Source of the DNA: Poindextera sp965277425 | GTDB taxonomy: Bacteria; Pseudomonadota; Alphaproteobacteria; Caulobacterales; Caulobacteraceae | Direction: 5' to 3' | NCBI GenBank assembly: GCA_965277425.1 | Contig: CBDICR010000007.1 | Coordinates: 1,240,001 to 1,304,000 of the forward strand | Length of the DNA stretch: 64,000 nucleotides | Shown here: piece after piece, positions 53,726 to 63,600 of the stretch | Layout: each line of letters begins with the position of its first letter | Numbering within the stretch: position 1 is the stretch's first letter | Translations under genes and position numbers: made by a program | The notes under the pieces: generated by a model | The model's input: the letters and a program-made list of their open reading frames with translations, nothing else | Told to the model about the DNA's origin: nothing | Database searches by the model: none

Positions 53726-55171
53726 ATGACAGAGACCAGTTCAATTGGGCTGCGTCGCAATGCGATCGGCTCGGCCCATATCGTATTTTTTGTGGTCGCC
53801 GGCGCCGCTCCCCTGACCGCCGTGGTCGGCGCTTCGACCGCGGCCTTCGCCCACGGTACAGGTCCTGGGGTGCCAACCGCGTTTCTTTTGGTCGGCGGGT
53901 TCTATCTTCTCTTCAGCATCGGCTTCACGGCCATGAGTCGCTTCATAGCGACCGCAAGCGGATTCTACGCCTATGTGGTCCAGGGCCTGGGTCGCCGGGC
54001 CGGAGCTGCAACGGCGGCGTTGGCCTTGGCCTCTTACCAGGCCATCTCCGTGGGAGCCCTTGGGCTGTTCGGCTTCTTCGCCCATCAGGCGGCGAGCGAC
54101 ATTCTGAGGTACGATCTACCCTGGTGGGCGCCAACGATCGCGCTCGCCTGCGTCGTCTACTGGTGCGGGAGGCGCGCCGTAACATTCAGTGGAACCTTGT
54201 TGGCCGTATGCATGGCCTGTGAGGTCGCCATCCTGCTGGCGCTCGGCGCGGCGATTCTCCATGCTGACGGGTTGCGAGGGGCGCCGGACGCAGGCGTCTC
54301 CCAGCTCTTCGCGCCCGGACTCGGCGTTACCCTGGTATTCGTGGTCACCTCTTTTATCGGCTTCGAGGCGACAGTGATTTTCGGCGAGGAAGCCCGCGAG
54401 CCGAGTCGTACGATCCCTCGGGCAACCTATATCGCCGTGCTGCTGATCGCGCTCTTCTATGCGTTCAGCACCTGGACAATTCTGCTCCACTACGGCGCAG
54501 GCAAGGTGGCCGCTGCCGCGCTGGACAATCCGGGCGGCTTCTACCTGGACGTCATCCGCCAGTTGTTGGGAGGCAGGGCTCGGACTGTGGCCGACCTGCT
54601 CCTGCTGACCAGCGTCTTTGCCTGTGTTCTGTCCTTCCACGCAACGATCGCCCGCTACCTGTCATCCATGGCGCATGAAGGACTGTGCCATCGCGCTCTG
54701 GCCACGCTCCATCCCCGCCATCGCTCGCCTCACGTCGCCGGCCTAGCCCAGACTGTCGTGACGATCGCGACGCTGTCACTCTGTGCGGCGCTTCGGCTCG
54801 ATCCCTACGGTCAGGTGTTCGCGTGGGCTGGCGCCTTCGCCAGTCTGGGCGTTCTGTCGATCCAACTTTTGACCTCCCTCTCGGTTGTCGGCTTTTTCCG
54901 CCTTGATCATCGCGGCGTTGGGCGGCTTCATCGCCTGATCGCGCCGGTGGGCAGCATCATCGGACTGAGCCTTGCCTTGGTGTTGTCGATCGTCAACTTG
55001 CCGCTCCTGTCGGGCGACACCTCGCTGGCCGTGGCTAGTTTGCCGGTGTTGGTGATCGCGATCGCCACAGGCGCCTTTCTTTGGGCGCCCATGGCGAGGA
55101 GAGCGGCGCCCCAGCAAGGCAACGGTCCAGATCGATCGCCACCCGACCGTCACCCTTCATCGGCGGACTAG
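53726..55171 (+). CDS. APC-family amino acid/amine permease
   Basis: 481 aa, about 12 helices. IVFFVVAGAAPLTAVVGAST at the start and VTSFIGFEATVIFGEEAREP in the middle (the conserved FEA..E region) are typical of amino acid/polyamine/organocation permeases. Likely imports the amine substrate into the cytoplasm. Third gene of the amine oxidase operon, six bp after the TauE-like gene. Confidence 0.9.
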   Translation: MTETSSIGLRRNAIGSAHIVFFVVAGAAPLTAVVGASTAAFAHGTGPGVPTAFLLVGGFYLLFSIGFTAMSRFIATASGFYAYVVQGLGRRAGAATAALALASYQAISVGALGLFGFFAHQAASDILRYDLPWWAPTIALACVVYWCGRRAVTFSGTLLAVCMACEVAILLALGAAILHADGLRGAPDAGVSQLFAPGLGVTLVFVVTSFIGFEATVIFGEEAREPSRTIPRATYIAVLLIALFYAFSTWTILLHYGAGKVAAAALDNPGGFYLDVIRQLLGGRARTVADLLLLTSVFACVLSFHATIARYLSSMAHEGLCHRALATLHPRHRSPHVAGLAQTVVTIATLSLCAALRLDPYGQVFAWAGAFASLGVLSIQLLTSLSVVGFFRLDHRGVGRLHRLIAPVGSIIGLSLALVLSIVNLPLLSGDTSLAVASLPVLVIAIATGAFLWAPMARRAAPQQGNGPDRSPPDRHPSSAD

Positions 55172-55428
55172 ATGAACTCGACCGGCTCTCTCTCGATCGC
55201 GACCGGGATGGCGCCGCCGGCAGCCATTGCCGACGGCGCCAGCAAATGGCGAAGCGGAAGAGGTGGGCTCGGCGAGGAAACACAGGCGACAATTGACCAT
55301 AATGACTGCGGACGATCGTTGCGGGTAGCGACGGGTCTGCTCGTTGTACTTCACGGCGAGGACGGAACACCGCGTCGCCGCTGCAAGAAAAGCGCAAACT
55401 CGTTGGACGACGAGGAAAGGGATTCGCT

Positions 55429-56118
55429 TTGACGGATTGGTTGATACCAGATCTGAGGATCAAGCCGCGGCCAGGCGCCTACGTGCGCGGAGAGGAGGGG
55501 CGAGAGCGCATCCTCCAAGCGGCTTTATCTTTGTTGATCGAAAAGGGCGCCCAAGCACTCACCGTGCGCAGGATAGCGGCTGAGTGCGGTCTGAAGGCGG
55601 GAAACATCTCCTACTACTTTGCAGCCAAGGAGGACCTGCTAAAGGAGCTATTCGAAGCGATCATCGGCGCTTACGTCGAGGCCTTCGACACAATCTACCA
55701 TGCGCCCGATACAACCGCGGAGGAGCGACTTGAGAGAGTCGTCACGTTAGTTCTCGACGACATAACCACGAAACAGACGACTCGTGTGTTTCCCGAGTTG
55801 TGGGCGGCGGCCAATCACGACCCGTTCGTGAATGAATGCATCCACGACATGTATCGGAAAGCCCGGATGGTCCTGAATGATCTCATCCAGGAAATTAATC
55901 CCGCCCTCCCCCAAGACGAGCGCGAGACGCTGGCGCTGTTTATTTCGGCCTCAATGGAGGGGATGACGATCTTCGCGGGCTTCCAGAAACCATGGGTGGG
56001 CAAAATTGCCGCCCTTGAGCGGATCGCCATCCGCTCCTTCATCTATGCAATCCGGTCCATGCCGCCGGGTGAAATTTCGGGCTTGATCGCATCTGAGAGC
56101 AAAACTGGCGGCCGATAG
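55429..56118 (+). CDS. TetR-family regulator of the catabolic cluster (proposed)
   Basis: 229 aa from TTG 55429, after AGGAAAGG. N-terminal HTH: RERILQAALSLLIEKGAQAL, TVRRIAAECGLKAGNISYYF, AAKEDLLKELFEAII. The ligand domain follows (DDITTKQTTRVFPELWAAAN). This is the only transcription regulator in the cluster, and the palindromes before its operons have TetR-like size, so it probably represses them and responds to a pathway compound. A half-site CTTTGAC overlaps its own start. Confidence 0.85.
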   Translation: MTDWLIPDLRIKPRPGAYVRGEEGRERILQAALSLLIEKGAQALTVRRIAAECGLKAGNISYYFAAKEDLLKELFEAIIGAYVEAFDTIYHAPDTTAEERLERVVTLVLDDITTKQTTRVFPELWAAANHDPFVNECIHDMYRKARMVLNDLIQEINPALPQDERETLALFISASMEGMTIFAGFQKPWVGKIAALERIAIRSFIYAIRSMPPGEISGLIASESKTGGR

Positions 56119-56309
56119 GGCTTGACGCCGCAAGTCGCTGTCGCGGAAGCGGCCATGCCGACTTGCAGAAGATCGAATAGCCCGGAACGTCGCTGTACAG
56201 CCCCAAGCGGCAGAACCAGCGATAGGCCAGGTTCAGGTGCAATTCCTCGCACAACCGTTCGGAGCGGAGGCCGTACCTTCTAGACCTCGAAATAAGACGC
56301 ATAGTTCGC

Positions 56310-56449
56310 TCAAAGAATCTGGCAGGCCTGATCGAACGAGAGACGTGGGTTTCGGGGAAAGAGCTTGGCCTCGTCCCCATAGCCCAGGTTGACGAGAAAA
56401 TCCGATTTCAGGCGCCCATCGAAGAAGAACTCGCGGTCCAATGCTTGGC
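56310..56449 (-). pseudogene. 3' remnant of a RutE/HadB-like nitroreductase
   Basis: The last 45 or so codons read LDREFFFDGRLKSDFLVNLG then GDEAKLFPRNPRLSFDQACQ, matching the C-terminus of malonic semialdehyde reductase/nitroreductases (RutE-like). The frame runs straight into the end of the IS21 element at 56450, and the missing N-terminal part is not on its other side. The insertion or a later deletion destroyed the gene. Confidence 0.7.
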
Positions 56450-56649
56450 TGTCAAACGGCGTGCAATCGGGACCCCCTATCGGCGCCCAATAGGGACCCC
56501 TTGTTCCAGCCCGTGGATCAGCGGCGAGGCGCGTAGCCATCAGCCTGCGCAGCGCGTCGCCGCTGGGTGAGCCACTGGCGGTTCAGCTGCGTCGAGAGGG
56601 GGGTGTGGGGGGAGTTTGGATCTGTGGATAAGTTAGCCGTGGCGGCGGA

Positions 56650-57363
56650 TCAGTTGCGGTTCCTGAGCCGCCAGCTGTCGTTGCCAGTCTCGACGATGTC
56701 GCAGTGATGGGTGAGCCGGTCGAGCATGGCAGTGGTCATCTTGGCGTCGCCGAAGACGCTGGGCCACTCGCCGAAGGCCAGGTTGGTGGTGATGATCACC
56801 GAGGTGCGCTCATAGAGTTTGCTGACCAGGTGGAACAGCCGCTGGCCGCCGGCCTGGGCGAGCGGCAGGTAGCCCAGCTCGTCGAGGACAACCAGGTCGA
56901 GGCGTGAGAGCTGGGCGGCCAGGGCGCCGGCCTTGCCGCGCCGGGCTTCGTCATCCAGTCGGTTGACCAGATCGACGGTGTTGAAGTAGCGGCCGCGGGC
57001 GCCGGCGCGCACCACGTTGGCGGTGATGGCGATGGCCAGATGGGTCTTGCCGGTACCGGTCCCGCCGACCAGGACGATGTTGCGATGGTTGGCCAGGAAG
57101 GCGCCGTCGTGGAGCGATCGGACCAGGCCCTCGTTGATCGGCGAGCCCTCGAAGGCGAAGGCCGCCAGGTCCTTCATCACCGGCAGCTTGGCGGCGCTCA
57201 GGCGATAGCGGATGGAGGCGGCCTGGCGATGGGCGGTCTCGGCCCTGAGCAGGTCGGCCAGGATCTCCATGGCCGTGCGGTTGCGCTGAAGACCCGTGGT
57301 GACGGTCTCGTCGAAGGCGCTGGCCATGCCCTTCAGGCCCAGCTGGGCGAAGGCTTCGATCAT
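56650..57363 (-). CDS. istB: IS21 transposition helper ATPase IstB
   Basis: 237 aa from ATG 57363, two bp after the istA stop (a GTG at 57378 is an alternative start). Walker A LVGGTGTGKTHLA (about 99-110), Walker B LDLVVLDELGYLPL, then VIITTNLAFGEWPSVFGDAK. AAA+ helper that activates IstA, selects targets and gives immunity. Looks intact. Confidence 0.93.
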   Translation of the reverse strand: MIEAFAQLGLKGMASAFDETVTTGLQRNRTAMEILADLLRAETAHRQAASIRYRLSAAKLPVMKDLAAFAFEGSPINEGLVRSLHDGAFLANHRNIVLVGGTGTGKTHLAIAITANVVRAGARGRYFNTVDLVNRLDDEARRGKAGALAAQLSRLDLVVLDELGYLPLAQAGGQRLFHLVSKLYERTSVIITTNLAFGEWPSVFGDAKMTTAMLDRLTHHCDIVETGNDSWRLRNRN

Positions 57364-57364
57364 C

Positions 57365-58870
57365 TCATGCCGCTGCACGGGAGCCTCGCAACAGATCGTA
57401 CCGGGCGCAGTCGGCGACGGGCGGATGACGCAGGGCCAAGGCCTCGGAGGTGGTGATCGGCGGGGGTGATGGCGGCTCGCGCCGCCTGGCCAATATGCTG
57501 ATGATGAGATCGTCGCTGGCCGCGCCGGCGTCCAGGGCTTCGCGGACGGCGTCATCGACGGCGTCCAGGCCATCGACCAACACCGCCGCCAGAACACGGA
57601 CGAACCGCCGGTCGGCTTCGTCGCCGCGGCCCAGCTTGCGCCTCAGCCGGGTCAGCGCCGGCGGCAGTTCCCAGTCCTGGAAGGGCGCGCCGTTGCGCAG
57701 AGCGCCGGGCTTCTTGGCCAGAACCGGCAGGTAATGCCAGGGATCATAGATCGTCCGGCCCCGGCCGAAGCAGCGGGCGTGATCGGCCACCACCTCGCCG
57801 GCGCTGCGCACGACGATGCGATCGGCGTAGGCGCGCACTTGCACCGCGCGCTTGGCGGCCTTGGCCATCACCGAGTAGCGGTTGCGGTCGAAGGTGATCA
57901 GGCAGGTTCCACTGACGGCGTGCTGGGCCTCCTGGAAGCCGTCGAATGGCGCCAGGATCGGCTGCAGCGCCGGCCGTTCGGCCTCCAGGGCCTGGGCCAG
58001 GGTGATCCCGGCCTGTTCGGGGTGGGGATGCTGGCGCGCCCAGCGCAGGCACTCGGCTTCCAGCCAGCCGTTCAACTCCTCCAGGCTGGTGAACCTCAAG
58101 CGCGGCTTGAAGAACCGGTCCCGACTGATCTTCACCTGGTTCTCGACCTGACCCTTCTCCCAGCCCGAGGCCGGCGTGCAGGCCGTCGGCTCGAACATGT
58201 AGTGGTCGGTCATCAGCAGGAAGCGGCGGTTGAAGACCCGGTCCTTGCCGACGAACACCGCGTCCACGGCGGTCTTCATGTTGTCGTAGATGCCCCGCAT
58301 GGGCACGCCGCCGAAAAAGGTGAAAGCCCGCTGGTGGGCGTCGAACACCATCTCCTGGGTCTCGCGCGGATAGGCCCGCAGATAGACCGCCCGCGACGCG
58401 CACAGGCGAACATGGGCCACCTTCACCCGCATCGGCTGGCCGGCGATCTCCACGTCCTCGTGGCTGAAGTCGAACTGGAACGCCTCGCCCGGCTTAAACA
58501 TCAACGGCACGAACGCCATCCCGCCATCGCCCGGCGCCGCCTTGGTCTCCTCGCGCCAGCGCGTCGCATAGCGCCGCACCGAGTCATACGAGCCGTCGTA
58601 GCCTTCCCGGACCAGCAGGTCCCAGACCCGGGTCAGCTTCAGCCGATCCCGCCGGGGTCGCGCGTCGTTCTCGACCAGCAGCTGCTCCAGCCGCTCGCGC
58701 ACCGGCCCGATCTTCGGAAACGGCTGCGTCGTGCGCTGATAACTGAAGGCGCCTTCCTCGGCCCGGATCGCCTTGCGCACCACCTTGCGCGACAGCCTCA
58801 GGTCCCGAGAGATCGGCTTGCCCGCCGCAAACTCCCGGCGGATCCGAACCACTGTCTCCACTACCAACAT
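57365..58870 (-). CDS. istA: IS21 transposase IstA
   Basis: 501 aa. N-terminal HTH (VVRIRREFAAGKPISRDLRL; SRKVVRKAIRAEE), a DDE integrase-type catalytic core (FQFDFSHEDVEIAGQPMRVK; GGVPMRGIYDNMKTAVD; WEKGQVENQVKISR) and a C-terminal domain with KAAKRAVQVRAYADRIVVRS. Cuts and joins the element ends with IstB. Intact length for the family. Confidence 0.93.
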   Translation of the reverse strand: MLVVETVVRIRREFAAGKPISRDLRLSRKVVRKAIRAEEGAFSYQRTTQPFPKIGPVRERLEQLLVENDARPRRDRLKLTRVWDLLVREGYDGSYDSVRRYATRWREETKAAPGDGGMAFVPLMFKPGEAFQFDFSHEDVEIAGQPMRVKVAHVRLCASRAVYLRAYPRETQEMVFDAHQRAFTFFGGVPMRGIYDNMKTAVDAVFVGKDRVFNRRFLLMTDHYMFEPTACTPASGWEKGQVENQVKISRDRFFKPRLRFTSLEELNGWLEAECLRWARQHPHPEQAGITLAQALEAERPALQPILAPFDGFQEAQHAVSGTCLITFDRNRYSVMAKAAKRAVQVRAYADRIVVRSAGEVVADHARCFGRGRTIYDPWHYLPVLAKKPGALRNGAPFQDWELPPALTRLRRKLGRGDEADRRFVRVLAAVLVDGLDAVDDAVREALDAGAASDDLIISILARRREPPSPPPITTSEALALRHPPVADCARYDLLRGSRAAA

Positions 58871-59464
58871 CCCGATCTTGATCGCCTGGCTGAAACCAAA
58901 CGACCGTGCCTAAACCATCGGAATGAGGGGTCCCTCTTCGGCGCCGATCACCCCGCTAACGGGGTCCTTCTTCCACGCCGGTACACAGCTCTGGCGCTCC
59001 GCGTCATTCACTGGATCAGTTCGGGCAAGCGATACAGAAGGCGTCGCGCGGCCGGCCACCCGGCGGACAGGAAGGTTTCGAGGCAATCGATCAGCGCTTG
59101 GCGGCGGCCAGGAGCGTCGAATATCTGCTTGTGGTCGGCCAGAAAGAGCCCGACGAGCTTGACGAACAGGTCGGCGCCCAAGGATTCGTACTGGTAACCA
59201 ACGTCCTTTCCGCCGCTCAGCAGCGCGTTGGCGATGAGGTCGAACACGGATTCAGGCTCCGCATCGACCAGACGCTCAAGAAGTTGGATCAGATAATAAA
59301 TGGTGTGCGGGCTGCCTTGATCGCCAACGCGCCGCATGATCGGCGCAATCTCCAGGAAGAATCTGTGTAGCTGCGTCTCCGTTAGCACGGGCTCTGCGTT
59401 ATTATTCGATGACCCCAATACGCCGGAGGCAAAGTACAATTCCTGGCAAGCGTGATCTATAATC

Positions 59465-60689
59465 GGTGGTCTCAATCGGTGAACGCAACACGCTACTCTT
59501 TTGACAGAGGGAGCGTGGGCCATGAAGCAGCGACGTCGCATCTATTATTCGGCAGCTCAGCGAGCTGAGATCTGGGATCGTTGGCAGGCTGGCGAGTCGA
59601 TGAGTTCGATCGGTCGGCGGTTTGATCGAGAGTCCTCATCGGTGTTCTCTGTGATCTCGCCGACCGGCGGCATTCGACCGCCCGTCCGCCGGCGCGCTGC
59701 GCGGGCGCTCAGTCTTGGCGAGCGGGAGGAGATATCCCGCGGGCTCAGCGCCCATTGTTCGCTGCGTCGGATCGCTGGTCAGTTGGGTCGCTCGCCCTCC
59801 ACGATCAGTCGCGAGATTCTCCGCAACGGTGGGCCAGATGGCTACCGCGCGATGCGTTCGGATCAGGCGGCTTGGGATCGGGCCTTGCGGCCCAAGCCCT
59901 GCAAGCTGGCTTGCCGACCTCACCTGGCCCGAACAGTATCCGGCAAGCTGCGGCGAAAATGGTCGCCCGAGCAGATCGCCGGCTGGCTCAAGCGCGCCTA
60001 CCCCGGGGAGGCCCAGAACCAGGTGTCGCATGAAACGATCTACCGCAGCCTGTTCATCCAGGCCCGAGGCGTGCTGAAGAAGGAGCTGCTTGAGCACCTG
60101 CGGGCCAAGCGAACCATCCGCCGCTCCCGGCACGCCAGCCTGAAGCGAAACGGGCTCGGCCAGATCAAGGACGCCGTCTCCATCAGCGAGCGACCCGCAT
60201 CTGTCGAAGATCGCGCTGTCCCCGGCCATTGGGAAGGCGATCTGATCGGCGGCGCCAAGAACAGCTATGTCGCGACCCTGGTCGAGCGACACTCACGCTA
60301 CGTGATGCTGGTCAAGGTCGCCAACAAGGACACCGAGAGCGTCGTCACCGCACTGATCAAACAATCTCGAAAGCTGCCCGGCGAACTTTACCAGTCACTG
60401 ACCTGGGACCGGGGCAAGGAACTCGCCGCTCACAAGCGCCTGGCTCTGGAGTCGGACGTCGAGGTTTACTTCTGTGACCCTAGGTCCCCATGGCAACGCG
60501 GTTCCAACGAGAACACCAACCGGTTGCTACGCCAATATCTGCCGCATGGAACCGATCTGTCGTCGCACAGCCAGGCCAAACTCAGCGCCATCGCCCGACA
60601 GCTCAACGAAAGACCCAGAAAAACCTTGCTCTACAAGACCCCTGCGGAGACCTTCGCCGAGTGTGTTGCGGCGATCAGTTGAACCCACC
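59465..60689 (+). mobile_element. IS30-family insertion sequence
   Basis: About 1,225 bp. Imperfect terminal repeats (20 of 29 positions): GGTGGTCTCAATCGGTGAAC from 59465 and GGTGGGTTCAACTGATCGCC from 60689 inward. The flanks share TC on both sides (59463-59464, 60690-60691), the 2-bp target duplication expected for IS30. Removing the element and one TC restores the host reading frame (TACVR then IIDHACQ). Confidence 0.85.
59522..60682 (+). CDS. IS30-family transposase
   Basis: 386 aa from ATG 59522 (GGGAG upstream). N-terminal HTH (RAEIWDRWQAGESMSSIGRR; HCSLRRIAGQLGRSPSTISR), then the DDE core: VPGHWEGDLIGGAKNS (D), QSLTWDRGKELAAHK (D) and NENTNRLLRQYLPHGTD (E). All expected catalytic residues are present, so the element may be active. 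Confidence 0.93.
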   Translation: MKQRRRIYYSAAQRAEIWDRWQAGESMSSIGRRFDRESSSVFSVISPTGGIRPPVRRRAARALSLGEREEISRGLSAHCSLRRIAGQLGRSPSTISREILRNGGPDGYRAMRSDQAAWDRALRPKPCKLACRPHLARTVSGKLRRKWSPEQIAGWLKRAYPGEAQNQVSHETIYRSLFIQARGVLKKELLEHLRAKRTIRRSRHASLKRNGLGQIKDAVSISERPASVEDRAVPGHWEGDLIGGAKNSYVATLVERHSRYVMLVKVANKDTESVVTALIKQSRKLPGELYQSLTWDRGKELAAHKRLALESDVEVYFCDPRSPWQRGSNENTNRLLRQYLPHGTDLSSHSQAKLSAIARQLNERPRKTLLYKTPAETFAECVAAIS

Positions 60690-63600
60690 TCCTAACGCAG
60701 GCAGTCGCTTCCACCGTCTGCTGGTCTGTCAGGACCCCAAGCTTGCCATAGCCAGCAAGCTCATCGCTCGCGATGGAAACGACTTCGGCGAAGAATGCCT
60801 GCGCGCGGCGTCGGACGGGATCAACGCCATCCTCACCCTGCAAGCCGGCGGTGACGGCGGCGCGCAACATTCCAAGCGCTGTGGTGACCTCCTCAACATG
60901 AGCGACCGGATCTCGCCGCCAGCACGTTACGATGGCGGTGGCGGCGGGTTCCTCGTGAGAAATCCACAGGATCGCCACAAGCTGGGTGAGGTGAAGATAG
61001 AGCGACTTCTTGGCCTCGGTGTCGCCGGAAAAGCGACCCAAGAGAGGTACGACTAGCTCGGCGACCTTCGCCGTTGCAGCCCCCGTCAAGCGCCCGAGGA
61101 CGTCGGTGAGGAAGTGATCCAGCACGGCGCCATTTCGTTCGGATTGAACGACGCGCTCGGCGCGGCGCCAGAACCCTTCCCGGTCCATGTCCCATATGCG
61201 GATCAGGTGCAGTGTCGCCTGCAGCCGCACGGCGGGATGAGCGTCAATGATCAGTGCATCGATCAAGGGTTCGAAGCCCGCATACAGGTCTGGCCGCCGC
61301 AGGCAGAGGTCTAGGCAGCTCGCGGCGGCGTCGACCCGGGACGCCGGCGATCCCCAGGACGCAAAATGTTCGAACTGTTCCTCGGTCGCGTCTTCAAGCC
61401 GGGGCGCGGGCGCGGTCGCGCAGTGCTCGATCAAAGTCACGAGCGCGCCGACCAACGATGGGTCTGTATCAGCCGTGACCAGGCTCTGGCCGATGATTTT
61501 GGCGCATCCCTGACTCAGCGTCCCGTCGGCATAGTCGCGAAGAGTCTGGTCCGCCTGCGTCGTCTCGTCAGCCGCGTCCTTCAACGCATGAAGGGGCGCC
61601 AACGCCTCCGGCAGCGACAGCAGCTTTGTGTTGTCTCCGACCTCCAGGTGGAGGGCCGCTTTGGCGGTCTCGATGGCTCCGGTAAGCCGGGCATTGTCCG
61701 GCTCGGCTCGCTGCGCTTCGTCCAGCCATGCGAATTCGGGAACGGCGGAGCGCTCGATGTCGAGGCTGTACAGAGGTCCGTTGGCCTCAGAGGGCGAGAT
61801 CGCCCGATCGACATAAGCCCGAGCCGCCTCCGTGAGGAGTTGGTCAGCACCAATAGCCCCGAACAAGCGTCGCAGAACCGACCGCTTTGCATCCTCAGGC
61901 CGCCTGTAGATGCTGAAATCGAAAAGGGGAGCCGCAGCCTCCAAGGCGCGCTTCTCGGCCTCCGGGCGGGCGCCAACCGGGCGGCGATTAGATCGATCGC
62001 CGCCTTCTGCGTGTCGGGTGAGAGGATGAACGGTTCCTGGCAGGCATAGGGCCACAGGAAAGCGCCGACGTCCTCGCGCTCGCCGCCCGCTGTGAACAGC
62101 CTCGACCAGACTGCCGCCAAACGATTAAGCGGCAACAGGACGCGAACCGCCTGTATGACGACTGTCGAATTCGCCGACCTAAGAAACTGCAGAAAACGCC
62201 CGAGAATCACTTCGCCGTCCTGGCCGTAGGTCGGCGTCAGCTCATGGGCCCAGATGTGGCTGAAGTCCTCGATCAGCTTCACGTCGCCAGCAGGCCCGGG
62301 GATCGTTCGCACCTCATGGGAGTCCGGGATGGGATGGAAGCGGGCGACATATCCCTCCATCGCACCGACCAAAGCCCCAGCCGCCTCAACTGGGTGGGCC
62401 TCGAGGAAGGTCTGAAAGAACTCTCCGAGCAGGTAACGGGAAAGATCGTAATCTTGTCGCGCGTTCGACGACATTCTCAGAATTCGGCTCGGTCCCATCA
62501 AGGTTTTGCGGTCGGTGTCGACACCTCTCCGGTAGACCTCAAGGTAGACCCTGGCCGCGAAGGCGGGATCAGCGTCGGCCAGGACCTGAATCTTTCGCGC
62601 GAGCGCCGGAATCTCATCGGACGCAAATCGGTCGAATCGGGTGTCATCAAACACGGTCTCAAGTAGCGCGCGAGATGGATCTGGCGCTGTCGAGTAGGTG
62701 TCCGCGACGAAGCCCAACGTCGGAACGACGTAGCCGCGGCTCTCGTCCAAGGTGAGCCCGTAGCCCAAGAGCGCCCGCATCGCGAGGCCGAGGTCTCCCC
62801 GTTCCTGGTGGTCGACGGTTCGATCGATGAGCAGAAACCCGAGAACGCGCAACGGCCATGCGGTCAGCTCTGGCCGTGGCGACAGATCGCGGGCGAGACG
62901 GACCCATGGTGACACCGGAGCGCCAGCGTCATCCTCAAGGCGGACCGATAGAGCACCAACGATGTGCGTGAGCGCGGCAACCGCGAGCTGATCGCCGGCG
63001 ACGCAAAGTTCCGCCAAACGCTGGGCGTCGCGTGGATCGACTGGTAGCTCCGCCGCCATTCGGCTCGTGACGCTACGGATGATGGGATCGCAATTGTCGT
63101 CACCGAGGAGGCGGCTGCAGGCGACCCAAAACCGCGCCCTGTCCCCACCGTCCGCCCAAAGCCCCTGCAGGACGAATGTCAGCGGGTGCCAGCATCAAGC
63201 CCAAAGCGTCTGCACGGGGAAAGGTCGCAGCCCCTGAGATGATCGCGCCTGGATCGAGCAGGAGACGACTGGCGGCGAAATCGAAAAGGAGATGATGGCG
63301 AAATTGAAGGGAACGCCCCTGATCGATTGCGACCAGGACGCCATCGGCTTCGAGCGACTGAAGAACAGCGGGATCCGGACTCGCGACATCGAGAAGCGGC
63401 GCCCGAAGTGCGCGAAGCTCGACCATTTTCACCAGCACCCCGCGAAGGCAAACCTCTCCCGGCCTGCCGTGTCGCTCGACCCGCCGCTCCCAATACAGGT
63501 TCATCAGTGCGAGTTGGGAGTCGACTCCGGAGAAGTTCTCGATGCCACCCAAGACTAGGTCGGCCAGCAGCCGAGTGTTGAACGGCACCATCGCGAGCTC

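Larger units (their letters stand above)
56450..58987 (-). mobile_element. IS21-family insertion sequence
   Basis: About 2.54 kb with istA and istB on the minus strand. Each end carries two 19-bp repeats: GGCGTGCAATCGGGACCCC (56458-56476) and GGCGCCCAATAGGGACCCC (56482-56500) on the left, and inverted GGCGTGGAAGAAGGACCCC (58979-58961) and GGCGCCGAAGAGGGACCCC (58945-58927) on the right. Multiple end repeats are typical of IS21. Both tips read TGT inward. No target duplication is seen (left flank TTGGC, right flank GCTCT), which suggests loss of flanking DNA. Confidence 0.85.

Noticed and set aside
55280..55300. Operator before the TetR gene (GCGACAATTGACC)
   Set aside because: Half-site order and spacing do not fit the 18-bp consensus.
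57734..59197. 487-codon plus-strand frame antisense to istA
   Set aside because: It is the shadow of the intact IstA gene and has no start signal or domain.
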